This document shows positions 33,310 to 42,154 of a stretch of 64,000 nt of DNA, piece after piece. The translations under genes and the position numbers were made by a program. Origin of the DNA: JARRNE01 sp963824085 (GTDB taxonomy: Bacteria > Pseudomonadota > Gammaproteobacteria > Chromatiales > Chromatiaceae); assembly GCA_963824085.1 (NCBI GenBank), contig CAWGNT010000009.1, positions 230,592 to 294,591 on the forward strand, written 5' to 3'. Below the pieces are notes generated by a model, which saw nothing but the letters and a program-made list of their open reading frames with translations, was not told the DNA's origin and did not search any database. Numbering within the stretch: the first letter of the stretch is position 1; every line of letters starts with the position of its first letter.

Positions 33310-34689
33310 TTACTGCTCCAGGTGTGCGCGAATCTGGCGGTCGCTCAGGCGGTGGAGCTCCGTGCGCGGCAACACGCGCAGTGCCCTCCAACCCGCCTCC
33401 ATACTTTCAGCGAGGCTGCGGCGTTCCGTATGGCTCACGACCTCGCGCTCGAAGCGATCGCCGAACACGAGATACTTGCGGTCCACATCTGAGAGGCCCT
33501 CCTCTCCCACCACACTCGCCAGGATGCGGGTCTGCTGGGCCTGGGCATAGGCCGCATAGAGCTGGGCGGCCAATGCGGGATGGTCCACGTCCGTCATTCC
33601 TTCTCCGGTGCCGTCCTTCATCAGCCGGGACAGGCTAGGCAGAACCCGGATGGGCGGATAAAGGTCTCGCCGGTGCAGATCACGGTCCAGCACGATCTGT
33701 CCTTCGGTGATGTACCCGGTGAGATCCGGAATGGGGTGGGTGATGTCGTCCGACGGCATCGTGAGGATGGGTATCTGGGTGACAGAGCCCTCCAGCCCAT
33801 GGATGCGGCCGGCGCGCTCGTAGAGTGTCGCCAGATCGGAATACATGTGACCGGGATAGCCCTTGCGGCTGGGGATCTCCCCGCGGCTGGCCGAGACCTC
33901 CCGTAGTGCCTCACAATAGTTTGTGATGTCGGTGAGGATCACCAGGACGTGCTTGCCCTCCGTAAAGGCCATGTACTCGGCCGCGGTGAGGGCGAAGCGC
34001 GGAGCGAGCAACCGCTGTGCACTGGAGTCGCTGGCAAGGTTCAAGAAGAGCACCGTGCGGGCCAGCGCGCCGCTCTTCTCCATCTCCTCGCGGAAGAACT
34101 CTGCACTGTTGTGCGGTACTCCGATTCCTGCGAACACGATGGCAAAATCCTGCTCGCCGCGACTGCCGGGGAGCCTGGAATTACAGGCGATATCCACCGC
34201 GATGCGGTCGTGCGGAAGTCCGCCGCCCGAGAACAATGGGAGCTTCTGCCCCCTTACGAGGCTATTCATGAGATCAATGGCAGTGAAACCCGTCTCCAAG
34301 AACTCGCTTGGGGCCTCACGCGCCGAAGGCTTGATCGGCAGCCCTTCGACCCGGAAGGCGCGCTTCGCCGCCAGCGGGGGTCCGCCATCCAGTGGATGCC
34401 CGATCCCATTGAACACCCGGCCGAGAAGGCCCGGCCCCACGTGGAAGCGCAGCGGCTCACCGAAAAACCGCACCCGAGTCCCAATGAGGCCGAGGCCGGC
34501 TGTCTCATCGAGCACCTCGACGGTGACCGTTTCCTCGTCGAGGGCAGCGATGCGGCCGAGCCGCATCTGGCCGTCCGCGCCTTCCACCTCCACCGCTTCA
34601 TTGAGGCCGACATCGACGGTGCGGCGTAGGAAGAGCAGCGGGCCTTCTGCGCGGTTGGCGATATCCTCTCCGATCAGCCGAGCGTACAT
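33310..34689 (-). CDS. atpB: V/A-type ATPase subunit B, operon 1
   Basis: The 459-residue protein is the non-catalytic nucleotide-binding subunit of the hexameric head. Family segments are EFLETGFTAIDLMNSLVRGQKLPLF, where a P-loop would be in subunit A but is degenerate here, and MPSDDITHPIPDLTGYITEGQ, the B-subunit signature. It aligns end to end with its counterpart at 48693-50072, which has the same length, but the two are clearly diverged. Confidence 0.93.
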   Translation of the reverse strand: MYARLIGEDIANRAEGPLLFLRRTVDVGLNEAVEVEGADGQMRLGRIAALDEETVTVEVLDETAGLGLIGTRVRFFGEPLRFHVGPGLLGRVFNGIGHPLDGGPPLAAKRAFRVEGLPIKPSAREAPSEFLETGFTAIDLMNSLVRGQKLPLFSGGGLPHDRIAVDIACNSRLPGSRGEQDFAIVFAGIGVPHNSAEFFREEMEKSGALARTVLFLNLASDSSAQRLLAPRFALTAAEYMAFTEGKHVLVILTDITNYCEALREVSASRGEIPSRKGYPGHMYSDLATLYERAGRIHGLEGSVTQIPILTMPSDDITHPIPDLTGYITEGQIVLDRDLHRRDLYPPIRVLPSLSRLMKDGTGEGMTDVDHPALAAQLYAAYAQAQQTRILASVVGEEGLSDVDRKYLVFGDRFEREVVSHTERRSLAESMEAGWRALRVLPRTELHRLSDRQIRAHLEQ

Positions 34690-34704
34690 CCTGGACGACT
34701 CCCC

Positions 34705-36501
34705 TCAGCCTATCGCGGGGTCAGGCATGGCGCCGGACCGAGCGGCATCCCCCTCGCCTCGCGCCGAGAGCAGGTGCCGAACGGTCGCCGTAAGCTCCTG
34801 ATCAAGGGCCGAGAAGCGGTCCCAATCCCCTTCAGGAATTTCTTCGCCCATGCGCATGAGGCGGCGGAAAAGATCGGTGCCCGCGATCTCCTCGGGGCGG
34901 ACCCGCGCCTCCAGGAGCCGCTCCGCCTCCTCGATGAAGCGGCCGATGAGCTGCATCATCACCGCCTGCCTGGCGGGGCTGGCGTAGCGGTCGATCTCCG
35001 AGAAGGCGGACTGGCGCAGAAATGCCTGGTTAACCAGCTGGGCGCACAGCAGGGTCAGGCGCTGCCGCTCGGGCATCGCGTCGTGTCCGATGATGCGGGC
35101 CATCCGCTCGAGCCGGGCCTCCTCCTCCAGCAGCGTGAGAAAGCGCCGGCGCAGCTCCTCCCAGCGCGTAGCGCCCTGTGTGTGCCACCACCGCGCCAGA
35201 CCGCGCGCCACCACGCTGTACGACTGCAGGGGATGGATGGCGGGGTAGAAGCGGGCATGGGCGCGGTGTGCATCCAGTGCCCACAGGCACCCGACGTAGC
35301 GCCTGGTGTGGCTCGTGACGGGTTCGGAGAAATCGCCGGAGGGAGGGCTCACTGCACCGAGCACGGTAACCGACCCGGTGCTGCCGCTCAGGGCCCGCAC
35401 CCTAGCCGCCCGCTCGTAGAAGGCTGCCAAGCGACTGCTGAGATAGGCGGGATAGCCGCTCTCACCGGGCAGCTCGCCGAGCCGTCCCGACACTTCCCGC
35501 AAGGCTTCCGCCCAACGGCTCGTCGAATCCGCCATGAGCGCAACATTGAGCCCCTGATCCCGGAAGTACTCGGCCACAGTGATCCCGGTGTAGATGCTCG
35601 CCTCCCGGGCCGACACCGGCATATTGGAGGTGTTGGCGATCACGACGGTGCGCTCCAGCAGGGGCCTTCCGCTACGCGGGTCCTCAAGTTCCATGAACTC
35701 CGCCAGCAGACCCGCCATCTCGTTGCCGCGCTCGCCGCAGCCAACGTATACGATAACCTCCGCGCTGCACCACTTGGCGATCGTCTCCAGTAGCACGGTC
35801 TTCCCCGTGCCGAAGCCGCCCGGGATGGCAGCGGTGCCACCGCGAGAAACGGGGAACAAACAATCCAGGATGCGTTGCCCGGTGAGCATCGGCTCATCGG
35901 ACGGCAACCGCTTCACGACCGGCCGCGGAATACGCACGGGCCAGCGATGACTCATGGCCACCTCATGGGTCTCTCCAGCGGCATCCTGCAGCCGACAAAC
36001 GGCCTCGTCCTCCCGGTACTCGCCCTCATCGGCGATCTCGACGACCTCCCCCTGCGGAAGGTCTGGCGCCACCAGGCAACGCTGCGAGAGACCGGTGCCG
36101 CTGTCCGCCTCGCCGAGAACCGCACCCGGCCCCAGGCGTGCGCCCACGGTCGCAAGCGGCCGGAAGCGAAAGCTTGCCGGCGTGATCTCGTGCATGCCGG
36201 GCGTGACGAAAGGCTGACCCTCGTCGCTGACGGGCCGAAGCAAGCCGTCGAAGATGTGACCAAGCACCCCGGGGCCCAGGCGAACCGAAAGGAGGTGACC
36301 AGAGCCATGGACCTCGATCCCCGGGCGCAGTCCGCTCGTATCCTCGTAGACCTGCACGACAATCTGGTCACGTGCGACGCGAATGACTTCCCCGAGGAGG
36401 CGTTCCGGGCCCACCATGACGGCCTCGCGCAGGCGAAACGGACCCTCGGGGCGTGCCCGCAACACCGGACCGCTGATCCCGGAGGTAATTGCCAAACTCA
36501 T
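34705..36501 (-). CDS. atpA: V/A-type ATPase catalytic subunit A, operon 1
   Basis: The 598-residue protein has the Walker A motif GGFGTGKT near residue 220, the A-subunit insert (non-homologous region) between about 120 and 190, and ADSTSRWAEALREVSGRLGELPGE near 315. It hydrolyses or makes ATP at the A/B interface. It overlaps the subunit E gene by four bases. Confidence 0.94.
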   Translation of the reverse strand: MSLAITSGISGPVLRARPEGPFRLREAVMVGPERLLGEVIRVARDQIVVQVYEDTSGLRPGIEVHGSGHLLSVRLGPGVLGHIFDGLLRPVSDEGQPFVTPGMHEITPASFRFRPLATVGARLGPGAVLGEADSGTGLSQRCLVAPDLPQGEVVEIADEGEYREDEAVCRLQDAAGETHEVAMSHRWPVRIPRPVVKRLPSDEPMLTGQRILDCLFPVSRGGTAAIPGGFGTGKTVLLETIAKWCSAEVIVYVGCGERGNEMAGLLAEFMELEDPRSGRPLLERTVVIANTSNMPVSAREASIYTGITVAEYFRDQGLNVALMADSTSRWAEALREVSGRLGELPGESGYPAYLSSRLAAFYERAARVRALSGSTGSVTVLGAVSPPSGDFSEPVTSHTRRYVGCLWALDAHRAHARFYPAIHPLQSYSVVARGLARWWHTQGATRWEELRRRFLTLLEEEARLERMARIIGHDAMPERQRLTLLCAQLVNQAFLRQSAFSEIDRYASPARQAVMMQLIGRFIEEAERLLEARVRPEEIAGTDLFRRLMRMGEEIPEGDWDRFSALDQELTATVRHLLSARGEGDAARSGAMPDPAIG

Positions 36502-37112
36502 GGCCGCGCCTCCGCTTCGACTAGTGCCAACAGTCGCGCCTCGAGCTGAGAGCGATCCCGCAGCAGCCCCTCAAGGCTTGCATCGAGCACGGCACCACCA
36601 CCCGCGACGACGAGGCCGGCCTCGATGCCGCGGTCTGTCCGAAATCGCGCCGCCCGGCCCAGCGCGTCCGTTAGCTTCGTGGTGGCGGCCTGCTGCTCCT
36701 CGCCCGACAACTCCCGGGCGTGGCGAATTGTCCACTCGCCCCGCGGGAGCACCCGCAGGGCCTCGTTCAGATAATGTTCGGTCCAGCGCTGGCGGCCGTC
36801 CTTATCTCGCCAACGGGCAAGCAGGCGCGCGCGCAGCATGGGCCACGCGGCCTCGAGAAGATCGACGCTGTACTGCTCGCTCGTGCGGCGTTTCCGGGTG
36901 GCACGCTCCGCTCGTGCGGCCTGGATGCGTGCCTCGGCGCGGCTCCTCTCGGCGATCACGCACTCGTGCAACCGAGCGCGGCCGGCCTCGTACGCACGTC
37001 TGACGAGCTCCGCCGCCTCCTGCTGCGCGCCGTCCAAGATCCGCCGTGACTCCTCGTCGCGATAATCCTCCACCAGATTCCGGAGTCGCTTCTCACGCTC
37101 TTCGAGCTTCAT
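36498..37112 (-). CDS. atpE: V/A-type ATPase subunit E, operon 1
   Basis: The 204-residue protein has a charged coiled-coil N-terminal half (residues 1-95) and a C-terminal domain with GIEAGLVVAGGGAVLDASLEGLL, as in V-type E subunits. It forms the peripheral stalk with the H/G subunit. It overlaps subunits F and A by four bases each. Sequence conservation is low, so position and the C-terminal motif carry the assignment. Confidence 0.8.
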   Translation of the reverse strand: MKLEEREKRLRNLVEDYRDEESRRILDGAQQEAAELVRRAYEAGRARLHECVIAERSRAEARIQAARAERATRKRRTSEQYSVDLLEAAWPMLRARLLARWRDKDGRQRWTEHYLNEALRVLPRGEWTIRHARELSGEEQQAATTKLTDALGRAARFRTDRGIEAGLVVAGGGAVLDASLEGLLRDRSQLEARLLALVEAEARP

Positions 37113-37405
37113 TCAGCCATCCCCAGCTGGCGTTTGAGCTGGCCGGAAAGGTCCGAGGGCTGACAACGCCCGCGTACATCCGGAATGACGGCCACCAGCG
37201 GCCTGTCCGCGACCAGGACCCTGGGCAACGTCTCCTGGGGCAGCCAGCCGGCAACTTCCGCTGTTAGCAGGACAATCTGGGCGTCGACGACCAGGCGTTG
37301 AAAAAGTGCCGGCGCCTCGGCGCGGCTCGGAACATGCACGTCCACACCCGCCAGGCGGAAACCGGCAGCGCTCACCTCGTCTCCCATGAAGGCGCAGAGA
37401 GACAT
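37109..37405 (-). CDS. atpF: V/A-type ATPase subunit F, operon 1
   Basis: The 98-residue protein has the small Rossmann-like fold of subunit F: MGDEVSAAGFRLAGVDV at the start, then IVLLTAEVAGWLPQETL and LVAVIPDVRG. It belongs to the central stalk. ATG at 37405 shares one base with the subunit K stop; longer in-frame starts lie inside the K gene and are unlikely. Confidence 0.85.
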   Translation of the reverse strand: MSLCAFMGDEVSAAGFRLAGVDVHVPSRAEAPALFQRLVVDAQIVLLTAEVAGWLPQETLPRVLVADRPLVAVIPDVRGRCQPSDLSGQLKRQLGMAE

Positions 37406-37761
37406 CAGGCGAGTCGATTGAGGATCAGAACAGACATGATGACGCCGTAGATGGCGATACCCTCCGCAAGTCCCACCAGGATGAGTACCCGCCCGAAGAG
37501 CTCCGGTTTTTCCGCCAGAGCACCTACCGCTGCGGCACCCACCGTAGCGACGGCAAATGCCGCCCCCAAGGCTGCCATCCCAGTGGCGAGCGCCGCGGCG
37601 AGATATCCCCAGCGCAGCACCCCGGGGTCGATCTCGGTGATAGAGACCTTGGCGACCTCTTCTGCCAACGCATCCGGGTGCCACAGCAGCAAGCTGCTCA
37701 CCGCCGAGAGCACTGCGACGCTGAGCACCAGGAACGCAATGAGCAGTAATTGTCTCTTCAT
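37405..37761 (-). CDS. atpK: V/A-type ATPase rotor subunit K (c subunit), operon 1
   Basis: The 118-residue protein has an N-terminal hydrophobic segment followed by one c-type hairpin with the ion-carrying glutamate in GLAEGIAIYGVIMSVLIL near residue 100. The loop reads ALAEKPE. The glutamine used by Na+-binding c rings in the first helix is not evident (valine at the aligned place), which would favour H+ coupling; that is tentative. It overlaps subunit I by four bases. Confidence 0.85.
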   Translation of the reverse strand: MKRQLLLIAFLVLSVAVLSAVSSLLLWHPDALAEEVAKVSITEIDPGVLRWGYLAAALATGMAALGAAFAVATVGAAAVGALAEKPELFGRVLILVGLAEGIAIYGVIMSVLILNRLA

Positions 37762-39584
37762 GGGACCTCTCCGGTTACGATTGCGGGGGGTCGGGACAAT
37801 GGACGGAATGCCCGCCCGGTCCCGCGCAGGAAACGGTTGAAGAACTCGAACAGCACGAGCCGCGTCGTCTGAATGGAGACAACCAGACCCTCCAGGACGA
37901 TGATCAGCAAATTACCCAGGATCATAATCAGCAGCCAGCCAAGGCTCGAACCCGTGGCGTCAGCCATGGCAACGATGGCCGCGGACAGGCTGGCATGGGC
38001 AAGCGCGAAGGCCCCAACGCGGGCGAAGGAGAGGGTGTTAACCAGGATCTGCAGACTGCCATCCGCCAAGTGAGCAGCTGCAATCATCGCACCCAGGAAA
38101 CGGCGGGTAACCAAGAAGCTGCCCACGAGATACCAGCCAAGCCCGAGGAGTACTAGCCAGCCGAGCTCCAAACCCGCCAGCACGCCGATGAGCCCCAGGT
38201 AGAGGACCAGAAAGCCCGCATCCACCAGCATCCAAGCTGTGAGCTCGCCCCGCCACAGGGCACCGAGCCCGGACAGGAGCTGCCCGAGACCCAACAGGCC
38301 CACCGCGAACACGAGCGGCACGATCAGCACGGTGAGCGGGTCGCTCATGGGGTGTATCCAGAGCGGATGGATCAGTGATTCGCTCGCGAACACGCTGCCG
38401 AACAGCAGCCCGAACAGGATCGCACTGATACCGCCGGCGACCAGCAGCCAGGCCATTTCAAAGCGCCGTTTGAGCCACCAGCCGACAGCCAGCAGCACGG
38501 CCCCCTGCCCCACATCCCCGAACATGTAGCCGAAAAGCAGCGGCACCACCAGGGCGAGCAGTGGGGTCGGATCAGCCTCGTCCCCACCGGGGACGCCGAA
38601 GGCGCGGGCAAAGATCTCGAAGGGCCTGAGCCAGGCCGGATTGACGAGAATCTGCGGCGGACGGGCTCCCCGCGGCGGCGGCGAGAGGCGCAGCAAGGCG
38701 CGTGTCCGGGCGCGATCCAGAGCGGCAATCAGGGAGTCTCCGCTAAGATCATCCGTCCAGCCGGTCACCCAGACCAGGTGGTCGCTCGCGAGCTCCAACC
38801 CCCCCACCTGGCTGCCGAACCACTCGATCTGGGCCAGCTCGCCCAGGACGTCCCCCAACGCATAGTCCTCGAACAGATTGTCGAGCTCCGCGTAAAGGTG
38901 AACCAGGCGAACCGAAAGGAACTCGCGGCGCGCGCCGATCCGAGTCGCCGCCTGACCGGCGTCACCCCGCAGCCAGTCCGGACGCTCTATCACCCGTCCC
39001 TTGGCCGCCTTGACCTGATGCTTGACCTGGTCGAGGCGATCGGCCGGACCAAGGATCATATAGCAGCGCTCGTTCTCCCACGGGATGGTGCGGGCGATGA
39101 TCCAATCCGGGAGGCGCGGATCAGCGTCCCGCGGCAGCACGGAACAGAAGGTTCCCAGGACCGGACCGGATTCCGCCACCAAGGCAAAATCGAGGGGACC
39201 GTCGGCGACTCGCTGGACGACCATCAGCAGCCATTTGAGCCGAGTCAGCTCCTCCTCGCAGGCCTGAACCGCGTCGATCAAGGGGTCAGCCTCGCGCCGC
39301 CACGCGCTGATGCGCGCGATAGATCGCTCCAGCACGGCGCTGGGCGCCTCAACCAGAAGGGAGCGACGCAGCCGACCGCGGTCCCAGTAGCGGCCGTAGC
39401 GAGGCACCAACTTCCTGTACTCGGCAAGGCCCGCGGCCAGGTGCTGCACGGGAAAGTCCCCCGGCGCCCCGCGCCTCACCTCGATCTCCACCGCCCCGGT
39501 GCGGGCGAGCTCCGCGACCGTGCGTACGCTCTCGGCACGCGGGCATAGCACCTCGAACCAACGGGTGGAGACGGGGCGGAGCAT
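37758..39584 (-). CDS. atpI: V/A-type ATPase subunit I (a subunit), operon 1
   Basis: The 608-residue protein has a soluble N-terminal half (about 1-320) and a C-terminal membrane half with seven or eight spans, beginning near PLLALVVPLLFGYMFGDVGQGAVLLA. It forms the ion half-channels against the K ring. Subunit C upstream overlaps by one base and K by four, so the membrane part is translationally coupled. Confidence 0.9.
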   Translation of the reverse strand: MLRPVSTRWFEVLCPRAESVRTVAELARTGAVEIEVRRGAPGDFPVQHLAAGLAEYRKLVPRYGRYWDRGRLRRSLLVEAPSAVLERSIARISAWRREADPLIDAVQACEEELTRLKWLLMVVQRVADGPLDFALVAESGPVLGTFCSVLPRDADPRLPDWIIARTIPWENERCYMILGPADRLDQVKHQVKAAKGRVIERPDWLRGDAGQAATRIGARREFLSVRLVHLYAELDNLFEDYALGDVLGELAQIEWFGSQVGGLELASDHLVWVTGWTDDLSGDSLIAALDRARTRALLRLSPPPRGARPPQILVNPAWLRPFEIFARAFGVPGGDEADPTPLLALVVPLLFGYMFGDVGQGAVLLAVGWWLKRRFEMAWLLVAGGISAILFGLLFGSVFASESLIHPLWIHPMSDPLTVLIVPLVFAVGLLGLGQLLSGLGALWRGELTAWMLVDAGFLVLYLGLIGVLAGLELGWLVLLGLGWYLVGSFLVTRRFLGAMIAAAHLADGSLQILVNTLSFARVGAFALAHASLSAAIVAMADATGSSLGWLLIMILGNLLIIVLEGLVVSIQTTRLVLFEFFNRFLRGTGRAFRPLSRPPAIVTGEVP

Positions 39585-40351
39585 TAGGCGGTCACCTCCT
39601 CCTGCTCCGCGAACAGCGCACGTGTGACGAGGCCCGCCCGGAGACGCTCCAGGTCGAGGGCGACCAGGGTGAGGTAGATGAAGGCGTTGACCGGCTGCAG
39701 CAATCGCTGATGAAAGAGCACATGAAGCCGCTCACGCAGCCCCTTGCGCACCACCCAAGTCCCGTCGGGTGGCGCACGGAGAAAGGCCGCCGAGTGGTCA
39801 TCCACCAGCTTGACCAGGGCGTCCATGTTCACGCGCGCTTCGCCACCACAGCGCGGCCAGCGGCGTCGCCATTGCGCAGTCCAAATAGCGGTCAACGGCC
39901 GATCGGGTATGCTAAACACCGCAGCGCCGGTCCGCCTAAGGTACGGGAGGCTCAGGCTTCCGTCCTCTTCCAGCAGAGTTTGGAGCTCATGGTCGCGTGC
40001 GACCCAGCCCGGCATCGGCTCGCCGCGCGCCACGTGGTCGAGCAGAGGTAGGAGGGGCAGCCAGCCCGTCCAGGCCACCGCCTCGCGCCACGGCTTGGGA
40101 ACCCACGAGGCCACCTGCGCCACCGTCTCGCGATAGACGCTGCGCACTGCCACCTCGACGTCGTGGGCGTCGCTTTGGCTGGAGAAACCCTTGATCCAGT
40201 CATTGAGGGCGCCCATCCGCGCCTCCTCGAGAAAGGCGGAGAGCGACCTGGTCCCCGACAAGCGCTCCCAATCCTCTTCCGCCGGCAGGCAACCGTAGCG
40301 CGCCTGCAGCCGCGCCTGGAGATAAGCAAAACGGTGCGGGAGACCCATCAT
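39584..40351 (-). CDS. atpC: V/A-type ATPase subunit C-like protein (short form), operon 1
   Basis: The 255-residue protein holds the place of subunit C, which sits between rotor ring and central stalk. It starts HRFAYLQARLQARYG and contains repeated helical segments such as LSAFLEEARMG and LLPLLDHVARGEPMPGW. It is about 100 residues shorter than the subunit C of operon 2 (354 residues) and weakly similar to it. The assignment rests on its place in the gene order and its helical pattern. Confidence 0.65.
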   Translation of the reverse strand: MMGLPHRFAYLQARLQARYGCLPAEEDWERLSGTRSLSAFLEEARMGALNDWIKGFSSQSDAHDVEVAVRSVYRETVAQVASWVPKPWREAVAWTGWLPLLPLLDHVARGEPMPGWVARDHELQTLLEEDGSLSLPYLRRTGAAVFSIPDRPLTAIWTAQWRRRWPRCGGEARVNMDALVKLVDDHSAAFLRAPPDGTWVVRKGLRERLHVLFHQRLLQPVNAFIYLTLVALDLERLRAGLVTRALFAEQEEVTA

Positions 40352-40701
40352 CGGCCGCCGAGCATCTCTTCTACCAGCAGCTCCACCGCCCGCTCGAGCC
40401 GGTCGTGGTCCTGTGCGGACGCTCGATCACTTTCAAAGGCGGGCGCGGGTCCGAGCAGTGCATGCAGCGCCTCCTCGACCGCACGATCGGCGACCCGGTG
40501 CACCGCCTCTATGCGCGCCTCGGAACGCTGGCCGATACGTGCCGCCCGGCGCTCGGCCTCGCTGATGATCTGCGCCGCCTCGTCCCGGCGTTGCACGATT
40601 TCCGCACGCGCGTTGCGCTCTGCCAGCAGCACCCGATTTATTGCGTGATCGACCGAATCGGGCGGCGGCGGCCCCTCTGGCTCTAGCCTGTCCGACGACA
40701 C
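40348..40701 (-). CDS. V/A-type ATPase peripheral stalk subunit (G/H-like), operon 1
   Basis: The 117-residue protein is largely a charged helix (AERNARAEIVQRRDEAAQIISEAERRAA in the first half), the coiled-coil pattern of V-type subunit G/H. It would pair with subunit E. It is the first ATPase gene of the operon, overlapping subunit C by four bases and lying 12 bases after the protease gene. Confidence 0.65.
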   Translation of the reverse strand: MSSDRLEPEGPPPPDSVDHAINRVLLAERNARAEIVQRRDEAAQIISEAERRAARIGQRSEARIEAVHRVADRAVEEALHALLGPAPAFESDRASAQDHDRLERAVELLVEEMLGGR

Positions 40702-40713
40702 CGGTCGCTCCCG

Positions 40714-41523
40714 TTAATACTTGATCCGCGCACGGTCCAGCAACCTGCGCACGTAGGTCACTGGAATCGCGTAGCTGATACCGCTCGGGTCGGTAATGGC
40801 CATCTCCTTGGTTTTCTTGATGAAGACGCTATTGACGATCCCCACGACGCGCCCGGACTCGATCTCGTAGACCGGACTGCCGCTGTTGCCCGGGTAAGCG
40901 GTCGCGTCGAGCTGAAACACCTGGAAAGGACGAGCGAGCTTCCTCAGCACGTCAGGGCGCAACTGATCGCCGGCATTGACCGGCACCACATACGGAGTGA
41001 TCGCCGAGACGATGCCCCGGTGGGTGACCGGATGCAACCCGAGGGCATTCAAGATCGGGAACCCCGTGAAGGCCACCGGCTCGCCCTCCTGGACGTCCTT
41101 CGCACGACCCATGCGCAGGGCACGCACCGCGGGACCCTCGAAGCGCAGAAGGCAGAGATCGTGCGAAGAATCCCGCGCGACGACTTTTGCGAGCCGACGT
41201 TGCGCTTGGTTGCCCCCCGCTGGGATATAGACGGCGATGGTCTCGCGGCGCCTCTCGTCCAAATCCCTCGGGACCACGTGTGCGTTGGTCACCGCGTGGT
41301 TTCCTCCCCCGACCACGAAACCCGTTCCCATCAGCTTGTCCTGCTGCTTGCGCAGGACCATGTAGGTGCCCACACCCACGATGCTCGGCTTGACCTGACG
41401 GATAGTCGCCGGCAGGTTACCGCCCTCAACCGTGGTGCCAAGGATACCCAGAAGACAAAGAAGCACCAGTCGTTTCACGGAGTCGCCGCGCCGGCCTGTT
41501 GTTCGCATCGCCACTCTACCCAA
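40714..41523 (-). CDS. Secreted trypsin-like serine protease (DegP/S1C-like, no PDZ)
   Basis: The 269-residue protein has an N-terminal signal segment (VKRLVLLCLLGILGTTVEGG) and the chymotrypsin-fold catalytic triad: H82 in TNAHVV, D122 in SSHDLCLLRF and S214 in YPGNSGSPVY. There is no PDZ domain, so it is a single-domain periplasmic protease. It ends 12 bases before the first V-ATPase gene on the same strand and probably shares its transcript, which suggests a quality-control role, though that is only inferred. ATG at 41508 is a possible alternative start. Confidence 0.82.
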   Translation of the reverse strand: MGRVAMRTTGRRGDSVKRLVLLCLLGILGTTVEGGNLPATIRQVKPSIVGVGTYMVLRKQQDKLMGTGFVVGGGNHAVTNAHVVPRDLDERRRETIAVYIPAGGNQAQRRLAKVVARDSSHDLCLLRFEGPAVRALRMGRAKDVQEGEPVAFTGFPILNALGLHPVTHRGIVSAITPYVVPVNAGDQLRPDVLRKLARPFQVFQLDATAYPGNSGSPVYEIESGRVVGIVNSVFIKKTKEMAITDPSGISYAIPVTYVRRLLDRARIKY

Positions 41524-41755
41524 GACGTATTAGCATTCGCTAATAGATTCTAACATCCGGTCGTACAATTGACCGGCCCCACCGCGGCCCCCTTGACGGC
41601 AGTCAATGCGTCCACGCAGATGCGAGTCTTTCCGCCGCCGGCTCCTTTAATGTGCACACGGATTCCACCCACTCGAGACGACATCGGAGATTTTCTCACA
41701 GCACACGTTTAAGGTATTCTGCCTGTTTGAGCTTACCACCACGAGGCGCCTTCGG
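41524..41755. promoter_or_regulatory. Divergent promoter region between the two V-ATPase units, with two inverted repeats
   Basis: The 232 bases between the protease gene and the second operon contain TTAGC-ATTC-GCTAA (41530-41543) and CCGGTC-GTACAATT-GACCGG (41557-41576). Both lie close to the protease start and could be operators for a shared regulator. Promoters for both directions must lie here; an AT-rich patch near 41700-41735 (ACGTTTAAGGTATTCTG) is a candidate for the rightward one. Confidence 0.45.
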
Positions 41756-42073
41756 ATGGACGATACGCTGCAACGGCTCCTGGATGCAGAAATGCGCGCG
41801 GAACGACTTGCCGAACAAGCCGAGGCCGAGCAGCAGCAGGTCATCCAGGGTGCCCTCGCGGAGGCGCGCGCAGAAGAGGAGCGGTTTATGGCTCGCGTCC
41901 CCGAGCTACATCGCAGCTACATCAAGAAGGCCGAGGAGCGCGCTGAGCAAACGGTTGCCGAGCTTAAGCGGCGTTACGACGAGCGTCACGTACAGCTGCG
42001 CGACACCGCGGAGCAACGCGAGAACGAGGCCCTGGAGGCCGCGTTCGAGCTGCTGATCAGCTCGGACATGTGA
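41756..42073 (+). CDS. V/A-type ATPase peripheral stalk subunit (G/H-like), operon 2
   Basis: The 105-residue protein is almost wholly a charged coiled coil (LAEQAEAEQQQVIQGALAEA in the first half, EERAEQTVAELKRRYDER in the second). It occupies the same first position as the operon 1 homologue. It would form the peripheral stalk with subunit E. An 81-base gap follows before subunit C. Confidence 0.65.
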   Translation: MDDTLQRLLDAEMRAERLAEQAEAEQQQVIQGALAEARAEEERFMARVPELHRSYIKKAEERAEQTVAELKRRYDERHVQLRDTAEQRENEALEAAFELLISSDM

Positions 42074-42154
42074 TGCCGCGCATCGGCGTTCGACGACTCG
42101 ACCAGTCGCCCAGCCCGACCTGCATCCAGCTCCGGGAAACCAGGTGATTAACCG

